A stretch of DNA of 64,000 bases from Thiohalocapsa sp. (GTDB taxonomy: Bacteria > Pseudomonadota > Gammaproteobacteria > Chromatiales > Chromatiaceae): positions 24,214 through 88,213 of the forward strand of contig JAIPFF010000019.1 of assembly GCA_021736785.1 (NCBI GenBank). Direction: 5' to 3'. The translations under genes and the position numbers were made by a program. Below, piece by piece: positions 1-9,273 of the stretch (positions are counted from its first letter, which is position 1; each line of letters starts with the position of its first letter). The notes under the pieces are model-generated. The model was not told the DNA's origin. It saw only the letters and a program-made list of their open reading frames with translations, and searched no databases.

Positions 1-504
1 CGCCTGGCGAAGGCCGGCCAGTCCGCGGTGGCGGAAAATCGCCCAAGCACGGCGCGCGGCGGCCGGCAGCACGCCGGGATGGCGCAGCCGGCGGCGCAGC
101 AGATCCCAGACGACTTGTGCCTTGCCGAGCTCTTGCAGCCTGATGTCCGATAGCCGAAAGCCCGCCGGACAAGTCGGCAGTTCCAAGCGCAGCGATGTGG
201 TTTCCTCAGGTAGCTGCATCAGGCAGCCCGTGCCGCTCGCCTCCCGCGGCGGCATCCGCTGCGCGATCTGCCGCGGCCAGCCGCCCGGTGATTCGGCGCG
301 CAAGACGAGATCGATTCGCTCGTCGGCCGGAGACAGACGGCAGCGAAACCGAACCCATCCGCCGGGCCAACGGCCGCTGTGCGGCACCAGCCAAAGCACC
401 GGTGCATCCCCCGTGCGGAAAAAGTCATCCTCGCGGCGTCGGGCGCCTGCCACCGTCGCGATGTGGGCGCGGTGCACAGGATGCCCTTTCAAGCCGGAAA
501 GCAT
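1..504 (-). CDS. Glycosyltransferase-like protein, N-terminal part, cut by window edge
   Basis: The first 168 codons of a minus-strand gene are visible; it runs off the left end without a stop. The ATG at 502-504 is the only ATG, GTG or TTG in the frame before the upstream stop near 745, although no clear ribosome binding site precedes it. The first ~110 residues look like a beta-rich domain (for example VLWLVPHSGRWPGGW). They are followed by a basic helical stretch (WDLLRRRLRHPGVLPAA, then RAWAIFRHRGLAGLR) of the kind that often sits just ahead of a family 2 glycosyltransferase domain in polysaccharide gene clusters. That catalytic domain would lie outside the window, so the assignment is an inference supported by the neighbouring divergent ABC exporter and glycosyltransferases. 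Confidence 0.5.
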   Translation of the reverse strand, partial: MLSGLKGHPVHRAHIATVAGARRREDDFFRTGDAPVLWLVPHSGRWPGGWVRFRCRLSPADERIDLVLRAESPGGWPRQIAQRMPPREASGTGCLMQLPEETTSLRLELPTCPAGFRLSDIRLQELGKAQVVWDLLRRRLRHPGVLPAAARRAWAIFRHRGLAGLRQA

Positions 505-776
505 GGAGGCGTTGCCGATGCGGGGGTTTTCGGGCGGGCGGCGCGGGAACGGGGGTCCGGGCGGGAAGCCGCTGACGCTGCACGGAATGACGAGCCGGGC
601 GCTGCAGGGTGCCGCAGAAGCCGGGCGGCGCAGGTCGGCTCGGGAGGCTGCACGGCAGGCGACGAGCCGGACCGTGCTCGATGAGCGGCAGGAACTTGGG
701 TCGTCAAGATGGAAACCGACATACCCACAAGGTATTCTATCCGATTAAACACGGAAATCTGGTCCGAGTCGAACAA

Positions 777-1631
777 ATGGGGGATACAAGCAGCACTGCG
801 CCCAGCGTGTCGCTGATGGCTCAGCTCAAGCATGGACTGACGCGGGAAAATTATCAAAAGGCCGTCGCCGACATCGTCGACGGTTGGAGACGGCGGTCCT
901 TGTGGGGCACGATGGGATTGCAGGATATCCGCCAGCGCTACCGCCGCTCCGTCATCGGTCCGTTCTGGCTGACCATCTCGATGGGTGTCATGGTCGCGGC
1001 CTTAGGCGTGCTCTACGGCGCAATTTTCGGCCAAGAGCTCGGTGATTACCTGCCCTATCTGGCCGCCGGCTTCGTGACCTGGGGACTGGTCTCCAGCATG
1101 GTGCTCGACGGCGGGCGGGCGTTCATCAGCGGCGAGGGCCTGATCAAGCAGTTGAATGCGCCCCTGTCGGTGCATGTCTATCGGCAGGTCTGGGGCAACC
1201 TGATCGTCTTCCTCCACAACATCTGGATCTATTTTCTGGTCGCGATGTGGTTCGGTCAGTATCCGTCGTGGACGACACTGCTGGTCGTGCCCGCTATTGC
1301 AATTATTCTCGTCAATGGCATGTGGATGGGGCTGCTGCTCGGCCTCCTCAGTACGCGGTTTCGCGATATCCCGCAGATTATCGGTAGTGTCGTGCAGGTG
1401 ATGTTCTTCATCACGCCGATCATCTGGAAGACGGACATGCTGCCTGGACGCGCGCTGTTCTTGGATCTGAACCCGTTTTACTACTACGTGCAACTGGTGC
1501 GCGCTCCGATGATGGGCCACCTGCCTTCGCTGGAGATCATCGCCGGTGTGGTGTTGTTGACGGTGCTCGGTTGGGGTGCCGCGTTGTTCTTCTATACCGC
1601 CTATCGCTGGCGGCTGGCGTACTGGGTATAG
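777..1631 (+). CDS. wzm: Polysaccharide ABC exporter, membrane permease (Wzm type)
   Basis: A 284-residue inner-membrane permease of the ABC-2 family that exports O-antigen or capsular polysaccharide together with the ATPase encoded next to it. The N-terminal cytoplasmic stretch (QDIRQRYRRSVIGPFW) is the conserved amphipathic entry of this family. About six hydrophobic segments follow, including ISMGVMVAALGVLYGAIFG and a stretch rich in Trp/Leu near residues 140-190, and the end (TAYRWRLAYWV) is typical. I chose the ATG at 777 because it gives a normal family length; longer upstream starts add low-complexity sequence. Only 9 bases separate its stop from the ATPase gene, so the two are almost certainly one operon. 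Confidence 0.9.
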   Translation: MGDTSSTAPSVSLMAQLKHGLTRENYQKAVADIVDGWRRRSLWGTMGLQDIRQRYRRSVIGPFWLTISMGVMVAALGVLYGAIFGQELGDYLPYLAAGFVTWGLVSSMVLDGGRAFISGEGLIKQLNAPLSVHVYRQVWGNLIVFLHNIWIYFLVAMWFGQYPSWTTLLVVPAIAIILVNGMWMGLLLGLLSTRFRDIPQIIGSVVQVMFFITPIIWKTDMLPGRALFLDLNPFYYYVQLVRAPMMGHLPSLEIIAGVVLLTVLGWGAALFFYTAYRWRLAYWV

Positions 1632-1640
1632 GTAATCGGC

Positions 1641-2396
1641 GTGGCATCGATCATCATCAAGAACGCCAGCGTCGCGTTTCCCATTTACGACGCCAGCAGC
1701 AGGTCGCTGAAAATGCGGGTGTTGCCGGGCAACATGGGCGGGCGCATCGGCGGCAGCGGCGGGCATGTGTCCGTGGTTCAAGCCCTCGACGATGTGTCGT
1801 TGACGCTCAATCACGGCGACCGTGTGGGGCTGGTGGGTCACAACGGTGCCGGCAAGACGACGCTTTTGCGCGTCTTGGCGGGCATCTACGAGCCCGGCGC
1901 GGGCTCGGTCCGGGTCGATGGCCATGTGGCACCGCTGTTCGATATCGCGTTGGGCATGGATCCGGAGTCCACCGGTTACGAGAACATCTATCTGCGGGGC
2001 CTGTTCCTCGGCATGAGCCGCCGCGAGATCCGAAGACGTCTGCCCGAAATCGCCGAATTCACCGAGCTCGGCCAATTCCTCGACTTGCCGCTTCGCACTT
2101 ACTCCGCCGGTATGCGCATGCGCCTGGCGTTCGCGGTGTCGACGTCGATTACGCCCGATATCCTGCTTTTGGACGAGGGCATCGGCGCCGGCGATGCCGC
2201 CTTCCTGGACAAGGCCAACCAGCGGCTCGGCGCATTCACCGATCAAGCCGGCATCATTGTGCTGGCATCCCATGCCGACCATCTGATCAAGCGTATGTGC
2301 ACCAAGGCGGTGCTGATGGAGCGCGGGCGAATCGTCGCTGTCGGGCAGGTGGACCGCATCCTGCAGCGCTATCGCAAGCGCATTGCCGCGGCCTGA
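1641..2396 (+). CDS. wzt: Polysaccharide ABC exporter, ATP-binding subunit (Wzt type)
   Basis: A 251-residue ATPase partner of the preceding permease. It has the Walker A motif GHNGAGKTT, a signature region (TYSAGMRMRLAFAVST) and a Walker B run (DILLLDEGIGAGDAAF) as in the polysaccharide and teichoic acid exporters. Residues 1-45 form the short N-terminal extension usual for this group. It lacks the extra C-terminal carbohydrate-binding domain of O-antigen Wzt proteins that recognise a modified chain end, so export is probably not coupled to chain-end recognition. The start is a GTG 9 bases after the permease stop. The next gene begins 26 bases downstream. Confidence 0.9.
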   Translation: MASIIIKNASVAFPIYDASSRSLKMRVLPGNMGGRIGGSGGHVSVVQALDDVSLTLNHGDRVGLVGHNGAGKTTLLRVLAGIYEPGAGSVRVDGHVAPLFDIALGMDPESTGYENIYLRGLFLGMSRREIRRRLPEIAEFTELGQFLDLPLRTYSAGMRMRLAFAVSTSITPDILLLDEGIGAGDAAFLDKANQRLGAFTDQAGIIVLASHADHLIKRMCTKAVLMERGRIVAVGQVDRILQRYRKRIAAA

Positions 2397-2422
2397 GCAG
2401 GATTTCTGGGGGACTCCGATCC

Positions 2423-3520
2423 TTGCCGCCGGAGCAAATACCGCTGCTGGTCCTCACGCGTTACGGTCCGCTCGGCTCGAGCAGCCGGCTGCGTATGCTG
2501 CAGTATCTTCCCCGGCTAACCGAGGCCGGGTTCGCGCCGCGCGTCTGTCCCCTATTCTCCGACGACTATCTTCATGCGCTCTACGGGCAGGGCCGCCGGC
2601 CGGGTCTGTTGGTTGTGCCGGCGTATTTGCGCCGACTGCGGCAACTCTTGTCGGTGCGACGCTTTGCCGTGCTCTGGGTCGAAAAGGAGCTGTTCCCGTT
2701 CCTGCCGGGAACCTTCGAGGGCCTGCTCGGGCGAACGGGCGTGCCCTATGTGCTCGACTACGATGACGCGACGTTCCACCGCTACGACCGGCACCGTTCG
2801 GCGCTGGTCCGGAGGCTGCTCGGGCGCAAGCTCGCGCCGCTCATTCGCGGCGCACGCACCGTGACACCGGGCAATGCCTACCTGGCCGACTACTGTCGGG
2901 ATGCCGGTGCCGGCGATGTGCGCATCGTGCCGACGGTGGTCGAACTCGACCGTTACGCCGATGTCTCCGAGCCCGAGACCAACGAGTTTCGCGTGGGCTG
3001 GATCGGCTCGCCGACGACCACGCCGTTTCTTGCCATCGCCGGCGCCGCGCTCGAGCAGCTCGCGCGCGAGCGCCCGGTACGCCTCGTCGTCATCGGTGCC
3101 GGCCACTTGCCGCCGATGGACGTGCCCATGGAGCGCCATGACTGGTCCGAGCAGACCGAAGCGTCGCTGCTCGCCGGCGTGCACATCGGCATCATGCCGC
3201 TACCGAGCGCCCCCTGGGAACGCGGCAAATGCGGCTATAAGCTGATCCAATACATGGCCTGCGGGCGTGCCGTCATCGCATCGCCAGTCGGCGTGAATAC
3301 CGATATCGTCACCGATGACGTCGGCTTATTGGCGGTCGACGCCGTGACTTGGCTCGACGCCGTGCGTCGCCTGGCCGACGATGCCGCGCTGCGTCGGGCC
3401 ATGGGACGCGCGGGGCGCAAGCGCGTGCTCCGCGACTACAGCATGGACCGGACTGCGCCGGAAATCGCATCGATCTTGCGCGAGGCGGCGGACGCCGCGC
3501 CGAGTCGGGCCGGATCGTGA
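2423..3520 (+). CDS. Glycosyltransferase, GT4-like
   Basis: A ~365-residue glycosyltransferase with the GT-B fold. The N-terminal half starts LPLLVLTRYGPLGSSSRLRM and carries YDDATFHRYDRHR. The C-terminal half contains VGWIGSPTT and the nucleotide-sugar binding region WERGKCGYKLIQYMACGRAV, followed by SPVGVNTDIV. The chosen start is a TTG at 2423 preceded at good spacing by a GGGGGA run; no better ATG lies before the first beta strand, and the next ATG (2495) would remove it. Its stop overlaps the start of the next glycosyltransferase in a GTGA junction, which suggests translational coupling. It probably adds one sugar to the polysaccharide exported by the adjacent transporter; the sugar cannot be predicted. 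Confidence 0.8.
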   Translation: MPPEQIPLLVLTRYGPLGSSSRLRMLQYLPRLTEAGFAPRVCPLFSDDYLHALYGQGRRPGLLVVPAYLRRLRQLLSVRRFAVLWVEKELFPFLPGTFEGLLGRTGVPYVLDYDDATFHRYDRHRSALVRRLLGRKLAPLIRGARTVTPGNAYLADYCRDAGAGDVRIVPTVVELDRYADVSEPETNEFRVGWIGSPTTTPFLAIAGAALEQLARERPVRLVVIGAGHLPPMDVPMERHDWSEQTEASLLAGVHIGIMPLPSAPWERGKCGYKLIQYMACGRAVIASPVGVNTDIVTDDVGLLAVDAVTWLDAVRRLADDAALRRAMGRAGRKRVLRDYSMDRTAPEIASILREAADAAPSRAGS

Positions 3521-4683
3521 GCAAAGCCGGCGAGCCGCGCGCGGAGGCCGGCGAGGGGCCCGCGCGGCTGTTGTACTTCGTCACCGAGGACTGGTTCTTC
3601 TGCTCGCACTTCATCGAGCGCGCCTGCGCCGCTCAAGCAGCCGGCTACGAGGTTAGCGTGCTGACGCGGGTCCGCGAGCACGGCGAAGAGATCCGCCGCC
3701 GCGGACTGACATTGATACCTATCGAGCTGAAGCGCCACGGCATCAACCCATTCATCGAGGCCGCCACGCTGCTGCGCGTGCTGCGCGCCTATCGCCGCAT
3801 TCGCCCGGACCTGGTGCATCACTTTGCGTTGAAGCCGATTGTCTACGGAACGCTCGCGGCGCGGCTCGGCGGCTTTCGTCGCTTGGTCAATGCGCCGGTG
3901 GGCATGGGTTTCGTCTTCGCATCGAATTCCGCGCTCGCGCGGCTGCTGCGTCCTTTGATGCGCTTGACGCTGCGCGCGCTGCTGAATCCGCCGGGCAGCC
4001 GCGTCGTCTTCGAGAACCTCGACGATCTGCGCTCCGCCGTCGACGAGGGCTTCGTGCGCGCCGACTCCGCGCTTCTGATCCGTGGCGCCGGCGTCGACAC
4101 CGCCCGCTTCGTGCCGACGCCGGAGCCGGATAGCGTACCGACGGTGGTGCTGGTCGCGCGGATGCTCAAAGAGAAGGGCGTGCAGGAGTATGTCGACGCC
4201 GCGCGGCGGCTGAAGGACGATGGCGTGCGCGCGCGCTTCCTGCTGGTCGGCGCCCCCGACCCCGGCAACCCGTCCGCGGTCGCGCGCACGCAGCTCCTCG
4301 CATGGCAGCAGCAATGCATTGTCGAGTGGCTCGGGCAGCGCACGGATATTCCGGAGATTCTGGCAGCGGCCCACATTGTTTGCCTGCCGTCGTACCGCGA
4401 GGGCTTGCCGAAGACGTTGCTGGAGGCATTGGCCGCGGGCCGCCCGATCGTGACCACCGACGTGCCCGGCTGCCGCGAGGTCGTCACCGACAGCATCAAC
4501 GGTCTGCTGGTGCCGCCGCGCGATGCCGCGGCCCTGGCCGACGCTTTGGCGCGCCTGATCCGCGATCCCGCGCTCAGGCGGCGTTTCGGCGCGGCGGGCC
4601 GTGAGCGGGCCGAGCGCGAATTCGCGACCGAGCTGGTGGAGCGCGCGACTACCGCGCTGTACCGGCGGATGTTGGCCACATGA
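3517..4683 (+). CDS. Glycosyltransferase family 4
   Basis: A ~388-residue retaining GT-B glycosyltransferase. The start LLYFVTEDWFFCSHF and the region HHFALKPIVYG are characteristic of the PglA/WbnK-like group that adds a hexose or N-acetylhexosamine to an undecaprenyl-linked sugar. The C-terminal domain has VLVARMLKEKGVQEY, then LPSYREGLPKTLLEALAAG, the conserved E-x7-E donor-binding region, and GLLVPPRD. The GTG start overlaps the previous stop by 4 bases. It acts at the cytoplasmic face of the inner membrane in building the repeat unit of a surface glycan. Exact donor and acceptor are not readable from the sequence. Confidence 0.85.
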   Translation: MSKAGEPRAEAGEGPARLLYFVTEDWFFCSHFIERACAAQAAGYEVSVLTRVREHGEEIRRRGLTLIPIELKRHGINPFIEAATLLRVLRAYRRIRPDLVHHFALKPIVYGTLAARLGGFRRLVNAPVGMGFVFASNSALARLLRPLMRLTLRALLNPPGSRVVFENLDDLRSAVDEGFVRADSALLIRGAGVDTARFVPTPEPDSVPTVVLVARMLKEKGVQEYVDAARRLKDDGVRARFLLVGAPDPGNPSAVARTQLLAWQQQCIVEWLGQRTDIPEILAAAHIVCLPSYREGLPKTLLEALAAGRPIVTTDVPGCREVVTDSINGLLVPPRDAAALADALARLIRDPALRRRFGAAGRERAEREFATELVERATTALYRRMLAT

Positions 4684-4970
4684 GACCGGCCCGCCTGACA
4701 CCGGCCCGCATCAGACCGGCAGTGAGCGACGCCGAAGTGCCGCTGCGCGACAATGGGCCGCAACCGCCGCAACCGCCGCAACCGCCGCAAGCCCGCCGCC
4801 CGCGTGCGCCGCGGTGGTTGCAAGGACGACTGCTCTGGGCGCGCGATATTCGTTTAACGGTATCGCCGATCTGCCGGCGGCTGCCGGCGACCGTTCCGCC
4901 TCCGGTTTTCCGCATGGCTTTTCAGGGCTGCGTCACGGCGGAGTGTGCACCCGAGGTTGTTGTCCGATGA
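4680..4970 (+). CDS. Possible small coupled ORF, 96 residues, unknown
   Basis: An open frame that starts in an ATGA overlap with the stop of the upstream glycosyltransferase and ends in a second ATGA overlap with the epimerase start. The product is Arg/Pro-rich with a (PQP)n stretch encoded by a 9-bp tandem repeat at 4758-4790, and has no recognisable domain or signal peptide. The double overlap is what a coupled gene would show, but high-GC sequence produces such overlaps by chance and the composition is not protein-like. It may simply be a spacer. Confidence 0.2.
   Translation: MRPARLTPARIRPAVSDAEVPLRDNGPQPPQPPQPPQARRPRAPRWLQGRLLWARDIRLTVSPICRRLPATVPPPVFRMAFQGCVTAECAPEVVVR
4758..4790 (+). 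repeat. 9-bp tandem repeat, 3.7 copies
   Basis: The unit CCGCAACCG is repeated 3.7 times between the second glycosyltransferase and the epimerase. Because the period is a multiple of three it keeps the small ORF at 4680-4970 open and encodes Pro/Gln repeats. Confidence 0.85.
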
Positions 4971-5923
4971 CGGCCATCGCGGTCACCGGTGCATCGGGCT
5001 TTGTCGGGCGGTTTCTGTGCCGGCAGTTGGCAGACCGGGGCGCAGAGGTGGCGGCACTGGTGCGTAGACCCGCGAGCGCGCCTGCCGCTGTCGCGTCCGA
5101 GCACGTCGTCGGTGATCTGGAGGCGCTACCCTCGTTGGGGCAGGCGCTGCAAGGCATCGAGACCGTGGTTCATCTGGCCGGGCGTGCCCATGTGATGAGG
5201 GAAAGCGCCGACGACCCTGAGCAGGCCTATCTGTGCGCCAACGCCGAGGCCGGTGCGCATCTGGCGGCGCAAGCCGTGGCGGCCGGTGTCCGGCGTGTGG
5301 TGTTTCTGAGCAGCGTTAAAGTCAACGGCGAGCGCACACGCGCGCGGCCCTTCGTCGAAACCGACCCGCCGGCGCCCGAGGATGCCTACGGACGATCGAA
5401 ATTGGCGGGCGAGCGTGCACTTTGGCGAATCGCCGAAGACACCGGCCTCGAGGTGGTCATCATCCGCCCGCCGCTGATCTACGGCCCGGGCGTCAAGGCA
5501 AACTACCTGCGATTGATGCGGCTTGCGGACAGCGGGTTGCCGCTGCCGCTGCGCTCGGTAAGCAATCGGCGCAGTATGGTCAGCCTTTGGAACCTGTGTG
5601 ATCTGATCGCGGCGGCCGCGGTGCATCCGGCGGCCGCCGGCGAGACGTTTCTGGTGTCTGACCAGCACGACCTATCGACCCCCGAGCTGGTCGCGGCGTT
5701 GGCGGCCGCGCTGGGCAAACGCGCGCGGCTGATGCCGTTTCCGGTGTCGGCGCTTCGGCTGATCGGCCGGGGCGTCGGGCAGGGGGGCACCGTGGAGCGG
5801 CTGACGGACTCGCTGGTCGTGGATTCCGGCAAGGCCACGCGGCTGCTCGGCTGGCGGCCGGGCTGCTCGGTCACCGAGGGCATCGAGCGCACCGCGGCCT
5901 GGTATCGGAGCTTTGCGTCTTGA
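4967..5923 (+). CDS. NAD-dependent sugar epimerase/dehydratase
   Basis: A 318-residue extended short-chain dehydrogenase. It opens with the Rossmann motif VTGASGFVGRFL, has VVHLAGRAHVM, the catalytic Ser in FLSSVKVNGE, the YGRSK catalytic Tyr-Lys pair, and RPPLIYGPGVKANY. This pattern is typical of the UDP-N-acetylglucosamine 4-epimerase or UDP-glucose 4-epimerase-like enzymes found in O-antigen loci. It would supply a nucleotide sugar for the two glycosyltransferases upstream. The ATG at 4967 sits just before the first beta strand. The gene ends 66 bases from the convergent kdsA. Confidence 0.8.
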   Translation: MTAIAVTGASGFVGRFLCRQLADRGAEVAALVRRPASAPAAVASEHVVGDLEALPSLGQALQGIETVVHLAGRAHVMRESADDPEQAYLCANAEAGAHLAAQAVAAGVRRVVFLSSVKVNGERTRARPFVETDPPAPEDAYGRSKLAGERALWRIAEDTGLEVVIIRPPLIYGPGVKANYLRLMRLADSGLPLPLRSVSNRRSMVSLWNLCDLIAAAAVHPAAAGETFLVSDQHDLSTPELVAALAAALGKRARLMPFPVSALRLIGRGVGQGGTVERLTDSLVVDSGKATRLLGWRPGCSVTEGIERTAAWYRSFAS

Positions 5924-5989
5924 GCGCGAAGCGGCTGCCGCGCTGCCCGCGGGCGGGTTGCCATCGGTGAGCGCCGCCGCGGCGCGCCG

Positions 5990-6838
5990 TCAGGGGACGA
6001 TCGGATACCGTTTGGCGACCGTGTCGAGCGCTTGGAAGCCCGCCAGCATGTCCGCGAGCCGATCCAGTCTCACCGAGTTGGGCCCGTCGCTGGCGGCATT
6101 GTCCGGATCGTCGTGGACTTCCATGAACAGCATTGCGATGCCGACGCCGATGGCGGCGCGGGCGACGACGGGCACGTATTCCCGTTTGCCGCCGGTGGCG
6201 TTGCCGAGTGCGCCCGGCATCTGCACGGCGTGGGTTGCGTCCATCACCACCGGGTAGCCGGTCTTGGCCATCTCGTAGAAGCTGCGCGGGTCGACGATCA
6301 GATTGCCGTACCCGAAGCTGACGCCGCGCTCCACCAGCGTGATCCGCTCGCAGCCCGTCGACTCGAGCTTCTCGACGACGTTGTTCATGTCCCAAGGTGC
6401 CATAAACTGTCCCTTCTTGACATTCACCGCCCGCCCGTAGCGGGCCGCGGCGCGCCCCACCGCCAGTACGAAGTCGGTCTGCCGGCAAAGAAACGCCGGG
6501 ATCTGCAGCATGTCGACGGCCTCGGCGACCGGCTCGCACTGGGCTTCGGTATGTACGTCTGTCAGCACCGGGCAGCCGATGGCCTCGCGGATCTCCTGCA
6601 GCACGGAAAGACCTGCGGCGAGGCCGATGCCGCGTCTGCCGCCGAGGCTCGAGCGGTTGGCCTTGTCGAACGAGGCCTTGAAGATGTAGGGGATGCCCAG
6701 CTGCTCGGCGGTGCCCGAGATCTCGGTCGCCAACATGAGCGCGTGCTCGCGGCTCTCGATTTGGCAGGGACCGGCTTGCAGTGCGAAGGGCAGGTCGTTG
6801 CCGACGACGATATCGTCGCCGATCCGAATGTGCTTCAT
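5990..6838 (-). CDS. kdsA: 3-deoxy-8-phosphooctulonate synthase
   Basis: A 282-residue cytoplasmic enzyme condensing phosphoenolpyruvate and arabinose 5-phosphate to KDO 8-phosphate, the first committed step for the inner core sugar of lipopolysaccharide. Diagnostic stretches are FALQAGPCQIESREHA, FKASFDKANRSS, VLTDVHTEAQ, PAFLCRQTDFV, VNVKKGQFMAPWDM and VVMDATHAVQMPG. Length matches the family. The ATG at 6838 has a GGAG at proper spacing; the open frame extends to 6958, but that part overlaps the end of ubiB. It is the last gene of the minus-strand ubiE-ubiJ-ubiB-kdsA run, and the only one of that run not concerned with quinones. Confidence 0.97.
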   Translation of the reverse strand: MKHIRIGDDIVVGNDLPFALQAGPCQIESREHALMLATEISGTAEQLGIPYIFKASFDKANRSSLGGRRGIGLAAGLSVLQEIREAIGCPVLTDVHTEAQCEPVAEAVDMLQIPAFLCRQTDFVLAVGRAAARYGRAVNVKKGQFMAPWDMNNVVEKLESTGCERITLVERGVSFGYGNLIVDPRSFYEMAKTGYPVVMDATHAVQMPGALGNATGGKREYVPVVARAAIGVGIAMLFMEVHDDPDNAASDGPNSVRLDRLADMLAGFQALDTVAKRYPIVP

Positions 6839-6924
6839 GGCGGAGCTCCGGTATGGACTTGCGCGGGCGCTCGCCGTGCATGGCCGATCGCTGGCCGCGC
6901 GGGCGGCATCTTGAACCGATGCTA

Positions 6925-8589
6925 TCAGGAGCGGGCCGACGCCAGAAAGGCCTGCCACAGCAGCGCCAGGCTGACCGAAATCAGCAGCACCGCCAGGATC
7001 GGCACCAGTAGCGGCAGCGTCGTGGTCGGCTGCACCAGGGTCAGTAAGACGGTTCCGCAGCCGGCGAGGCCGACCGCGGCAAGGGTCGCCATGGTGCGCC
7101 GGTTATTGCTGCGCAGCTCAGCCTTGATGGCCTGCAGATCGGCGGCGGGGCTGTCGGGGCGGTTGGTCGCTTGCTGTTCCAGGTGATCGACGATGCGCGT
7201 CAGCGTGACGGGTAGCTCCGGGAGGCGCTCGGCCACGTGGGGCCACGTCTCGACCATGCGCTTTACCAGTGTGCGCACGCCGATCTGCTCGCGCATCCAG
7301 TCTTCCATGAAGGGTTTCGCCGTTGTCCAAAGATCGAGCTGGGGGTAGAGCTGGCGGCCCAGGCCCTCGATATTCAGCAGCGTCTTTTCCAGCAGCACGA
7401 GCTGGGGCTGGATCTCCATGTCGAAGCGCCGCGCGGTCTGGAACAGGTTGACCAGGAAGCCGCCGAACGAGATCTCCGACAGGGGCTTTTCGAAGATCGG
7501 CTCGCAGACCGTGCGAATGGCCGATTCGAACTCCTCCACCCGGGTCCCGGGCGGCACCCAGCCCGACTCGACATGCAGCTCGGCGACACGCCGATAATCC
7601 CGGCGGAAGAATGCGAGCAGGTTCTCCGCCAGATAGCGCTGGTCTTCCTTGGTCAGGCTGCCGACGATGCCGAAATCCACCGAGATGTATCGCCCGGACG
7701 GCTCGACGAAGATGTTGCCCGGGTGCATGTCGGCATGGAAGAAATTGTCGCGGAAGACCTGCGTGAAGAAGATCTCGACGCCGCGGGTGCCCAGCATACG
7801 CATGCTGATGCCCTGCGCCTTGAGCTGATCCACTTGCGAGACCGGCGTGCCGTAGATGCGCTCCATCACCATCACGTTGGCGCGGGTCCAGTCCCAGTAG
7901 ACCTCGGGGATATAGAGGTCCTGGCTGTGGCGGAAGTTGCGCCGCAGCTGCGAGGCGTTGGCCGCTTCGCGCTGCAGATCCAGCTCGTCGAAGATGGTCT
8001 TCTCGTATTCCTTGACCACGTCCACCGGGCGCAGTCGGCGCCCGTCGCGCCAGTAACGCTGCGCGAGATGGGCGAAGGTAAACAGCAGGTCGACATCGCG
8101 GCGGATGATTTTGTCGATGCCCGGCCGCAGGACCTTGACGATGATTTCCGTGCCGTCCTTGAGCCGGCCCGTGTGCACCTGAGCAATGGAGGCGGATGCG
8201 AGGGGACGCTCTTCGAATTCGTCCAGCACGTCCTCGATGGGCACGCCCCAAGCCTTCTCGATCATGGCGCGCGCCTGCGGGCCCGGAAACGGCGGCACCC
8301 GGTCCTGCAGCCGCGCCAGCTCGACCGCCAGATTCTCCGGCAGCAGATCGACGCGGGTCGAGAGCAGTTGCCCGAACTTGATGAAGATCGGTCCCAGATC
8401 CTCGAGTGCGAGGCGAACGCGGACCGGGTAGGCCGGCAATTCGCGCTTGAACCAATGCCAGGGCGCGAGGTAGATCAGGAAGCGCAGCGGCCGAAACAGC
8501 CGCGTGGCAACCACCACCTCGTCCAGGCCGTGCTTGAGAAGCACGATATTGATGTGCAGCAGACGCAAAGTCTGCGACAGGTGAAACAT
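6925..8589 (-). CDS. ubiB: Ubiquinone biosynthesis accessory kinase-like protein UbiB
   Basis: A 554-residue atypical kinase/ATPase of the UbiB/ADCK family needed for ubiquinone synthesis at the inner membrane. The family KxGQ motif is seen in [14 protein letters not shown] near residue 75. The nucleotide-binding region contains ASASIAQVH and the conserved VKVLRPGI, and the catalytic and metal loops are [10 protein letters not shown] and VDFGIVG. Two hydrophobic C-terminal helices (around residues 500-550) anchor it in the membrane as usual. It starts 25 bases after ubiJ, in the order ubiE-ubiJ-ubiB shared by many gammaproteobacteria. Confidence 0.97.
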   Translation of the reverse strand: MFHLSQTLRLLHINIVLLKHGLDEVVVATRLFRPLRFLIYLAPWHWFKRELPAYPVRVRLALEDLGPIFIKFGQLLSTRVDLLPENLAVELARLQDRVPPFPGPQARAMIEKAWGVPIEDVLDEFEERPLASASIAQVHTGRLKDGTEIIVKVLRPGIDKIIRRDVDLLFTFAHLAQRYWRDGRRLRPVDVVKEYEKTIFDELDLQREAANASQLRRNFRHSQDLYIPEVYWDWTRANVMVMERIYGTPVSQVDQLKAQGISMRMLGTRGVEIFFTQVFRDNFFHADMHPGNIFVEPSGRYISVDFGIVGSLTKEDQRYLAENLLAFFRRDYRRVAELHVESGWVPPGTRVEEFESAIRTVCEPIFEKPLSEISFGGFLVNLFQTARRFDMEIQPQLVLLEKTLLNIEGLGRQLYPQLDLWTTAKPFMEDWMREQIGVRTLVKRMVETWPHVAERLPELPVTLTRIVDHLEQQATNRPDSPAADLQAIKAELRSNNRRTMATLAAVGLAGCGTVLLTLVQPTTTLPLLVPILAVLLISVSLALLWQAFLASARS

Positions 8590-8614
8590 GGGTGAAGCCG
8601 CCGCGTACTACTTG

Positions 8615-9259
8615 CTACTTGCCCCGGACTTTTGCCAAACGCCGAATGCGGGCATCGAGCCGCTCCACATCGTCGCGTACCGTATCGACCTCGTCCAGAA
8701 ACCCGCGCAGCTCTTCGTGGGTCGGCAGGAAGCGTCCCTCCTCCTGCAGATACTCGCGCAAGTCTTGCCGGAAAATACCCGCGCTGCGACGCGCCCAGCG
8801 ACCGGCCGCCCGTGCGCGCCGGCCGAGTTGATGGGCGAGCGTGTCGCCGACCAAGTGTGATACATGCTCTTCCCAGTCGATGTCCAGGCCGCGCAGAATT
8901 TCACCGAGCCGTTGCGCGAGGGCGTTGTCCCCGTCGATGTCGATCTCCCCTTCGAACACCGAATCTTCGCGATGCTCGCTGAGGGCCATCCGCAGCAGCG
9001 CCGCCGGCGTGCCGCGCACGACGCAGTCGGGCTCCGCCTCGTAGTCGCCGAACAGCATCAGCCCCGACTCCGAGGGAATCACGTAGACGCGCGTGCCGAA
9101 GCCGGCCAGCACCAGCAGCAGCACCCGTCCCTGCAGATCGGCAAGGCGAGCCGCGCCCTCGGCGTCGAGCGCCAGTGCGGCATTGAGCGCAGCTTCGGCG
9201 GCCGCGAGCACGGCGTCGGGCAGCCGAAGGGCGTCATCGGGTGCGTTGCTGTCGTCCAT
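8615..9259 (-). CDS. ubiJ: Ubiquinone biosynthesis accessory factor UbiJ (SCP2 domain)
   Basis: A ~214-residue lipid-binding accessory protein of the soluble ubiquinone-synthesis complex. The N-terminal SCP2-like domain spans roughly residues 25-125 (GRVLLLVLAGFGTRVYVIPS, FEGEIDIDGD). The C-terminal third is helical (REYLQEEGRFLPTHEELRGF), as in other UbiJ proteins. The ATG at 9259 has a strong GGAGG 5 bases upstream. A GTG at 9277 in the same frame overlaps the ubiE stop as GTGA and is a possible coupled alternative, adding six residues. Position between ubiE and ubiB confirms the identity. Confidence 0.93.
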   Translation of the reverse strand: MDDSNAPDDALRLPDAVLAAAEAALNAALALDAEGAARLADLQGRVLLLVLAGFGTRVYVIPSESGLMLFGDYEAEPDCVVRGTPAALLRMALSEHREDSVFEGEIDIDGDNALAQRLGEILRGLDIDWEEHVSHLVGDTLAHQLGRRARAAGRWARRSAGIFRQDLREYLQEEGRFLPTHEELRGFLDEVDTVRDDVERLDARIRRLAKVRGK

Positions 9260-9273
9260 GGAAACCTCCGCGT

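Noticed and set aside
1002..2282. A 426-residue minus-strand frame opposite the ABC exporter genes.
   Set aside because: It is a mirror of high-GC coding sequence; the plus-strand wzm and wzt are unmistakable.
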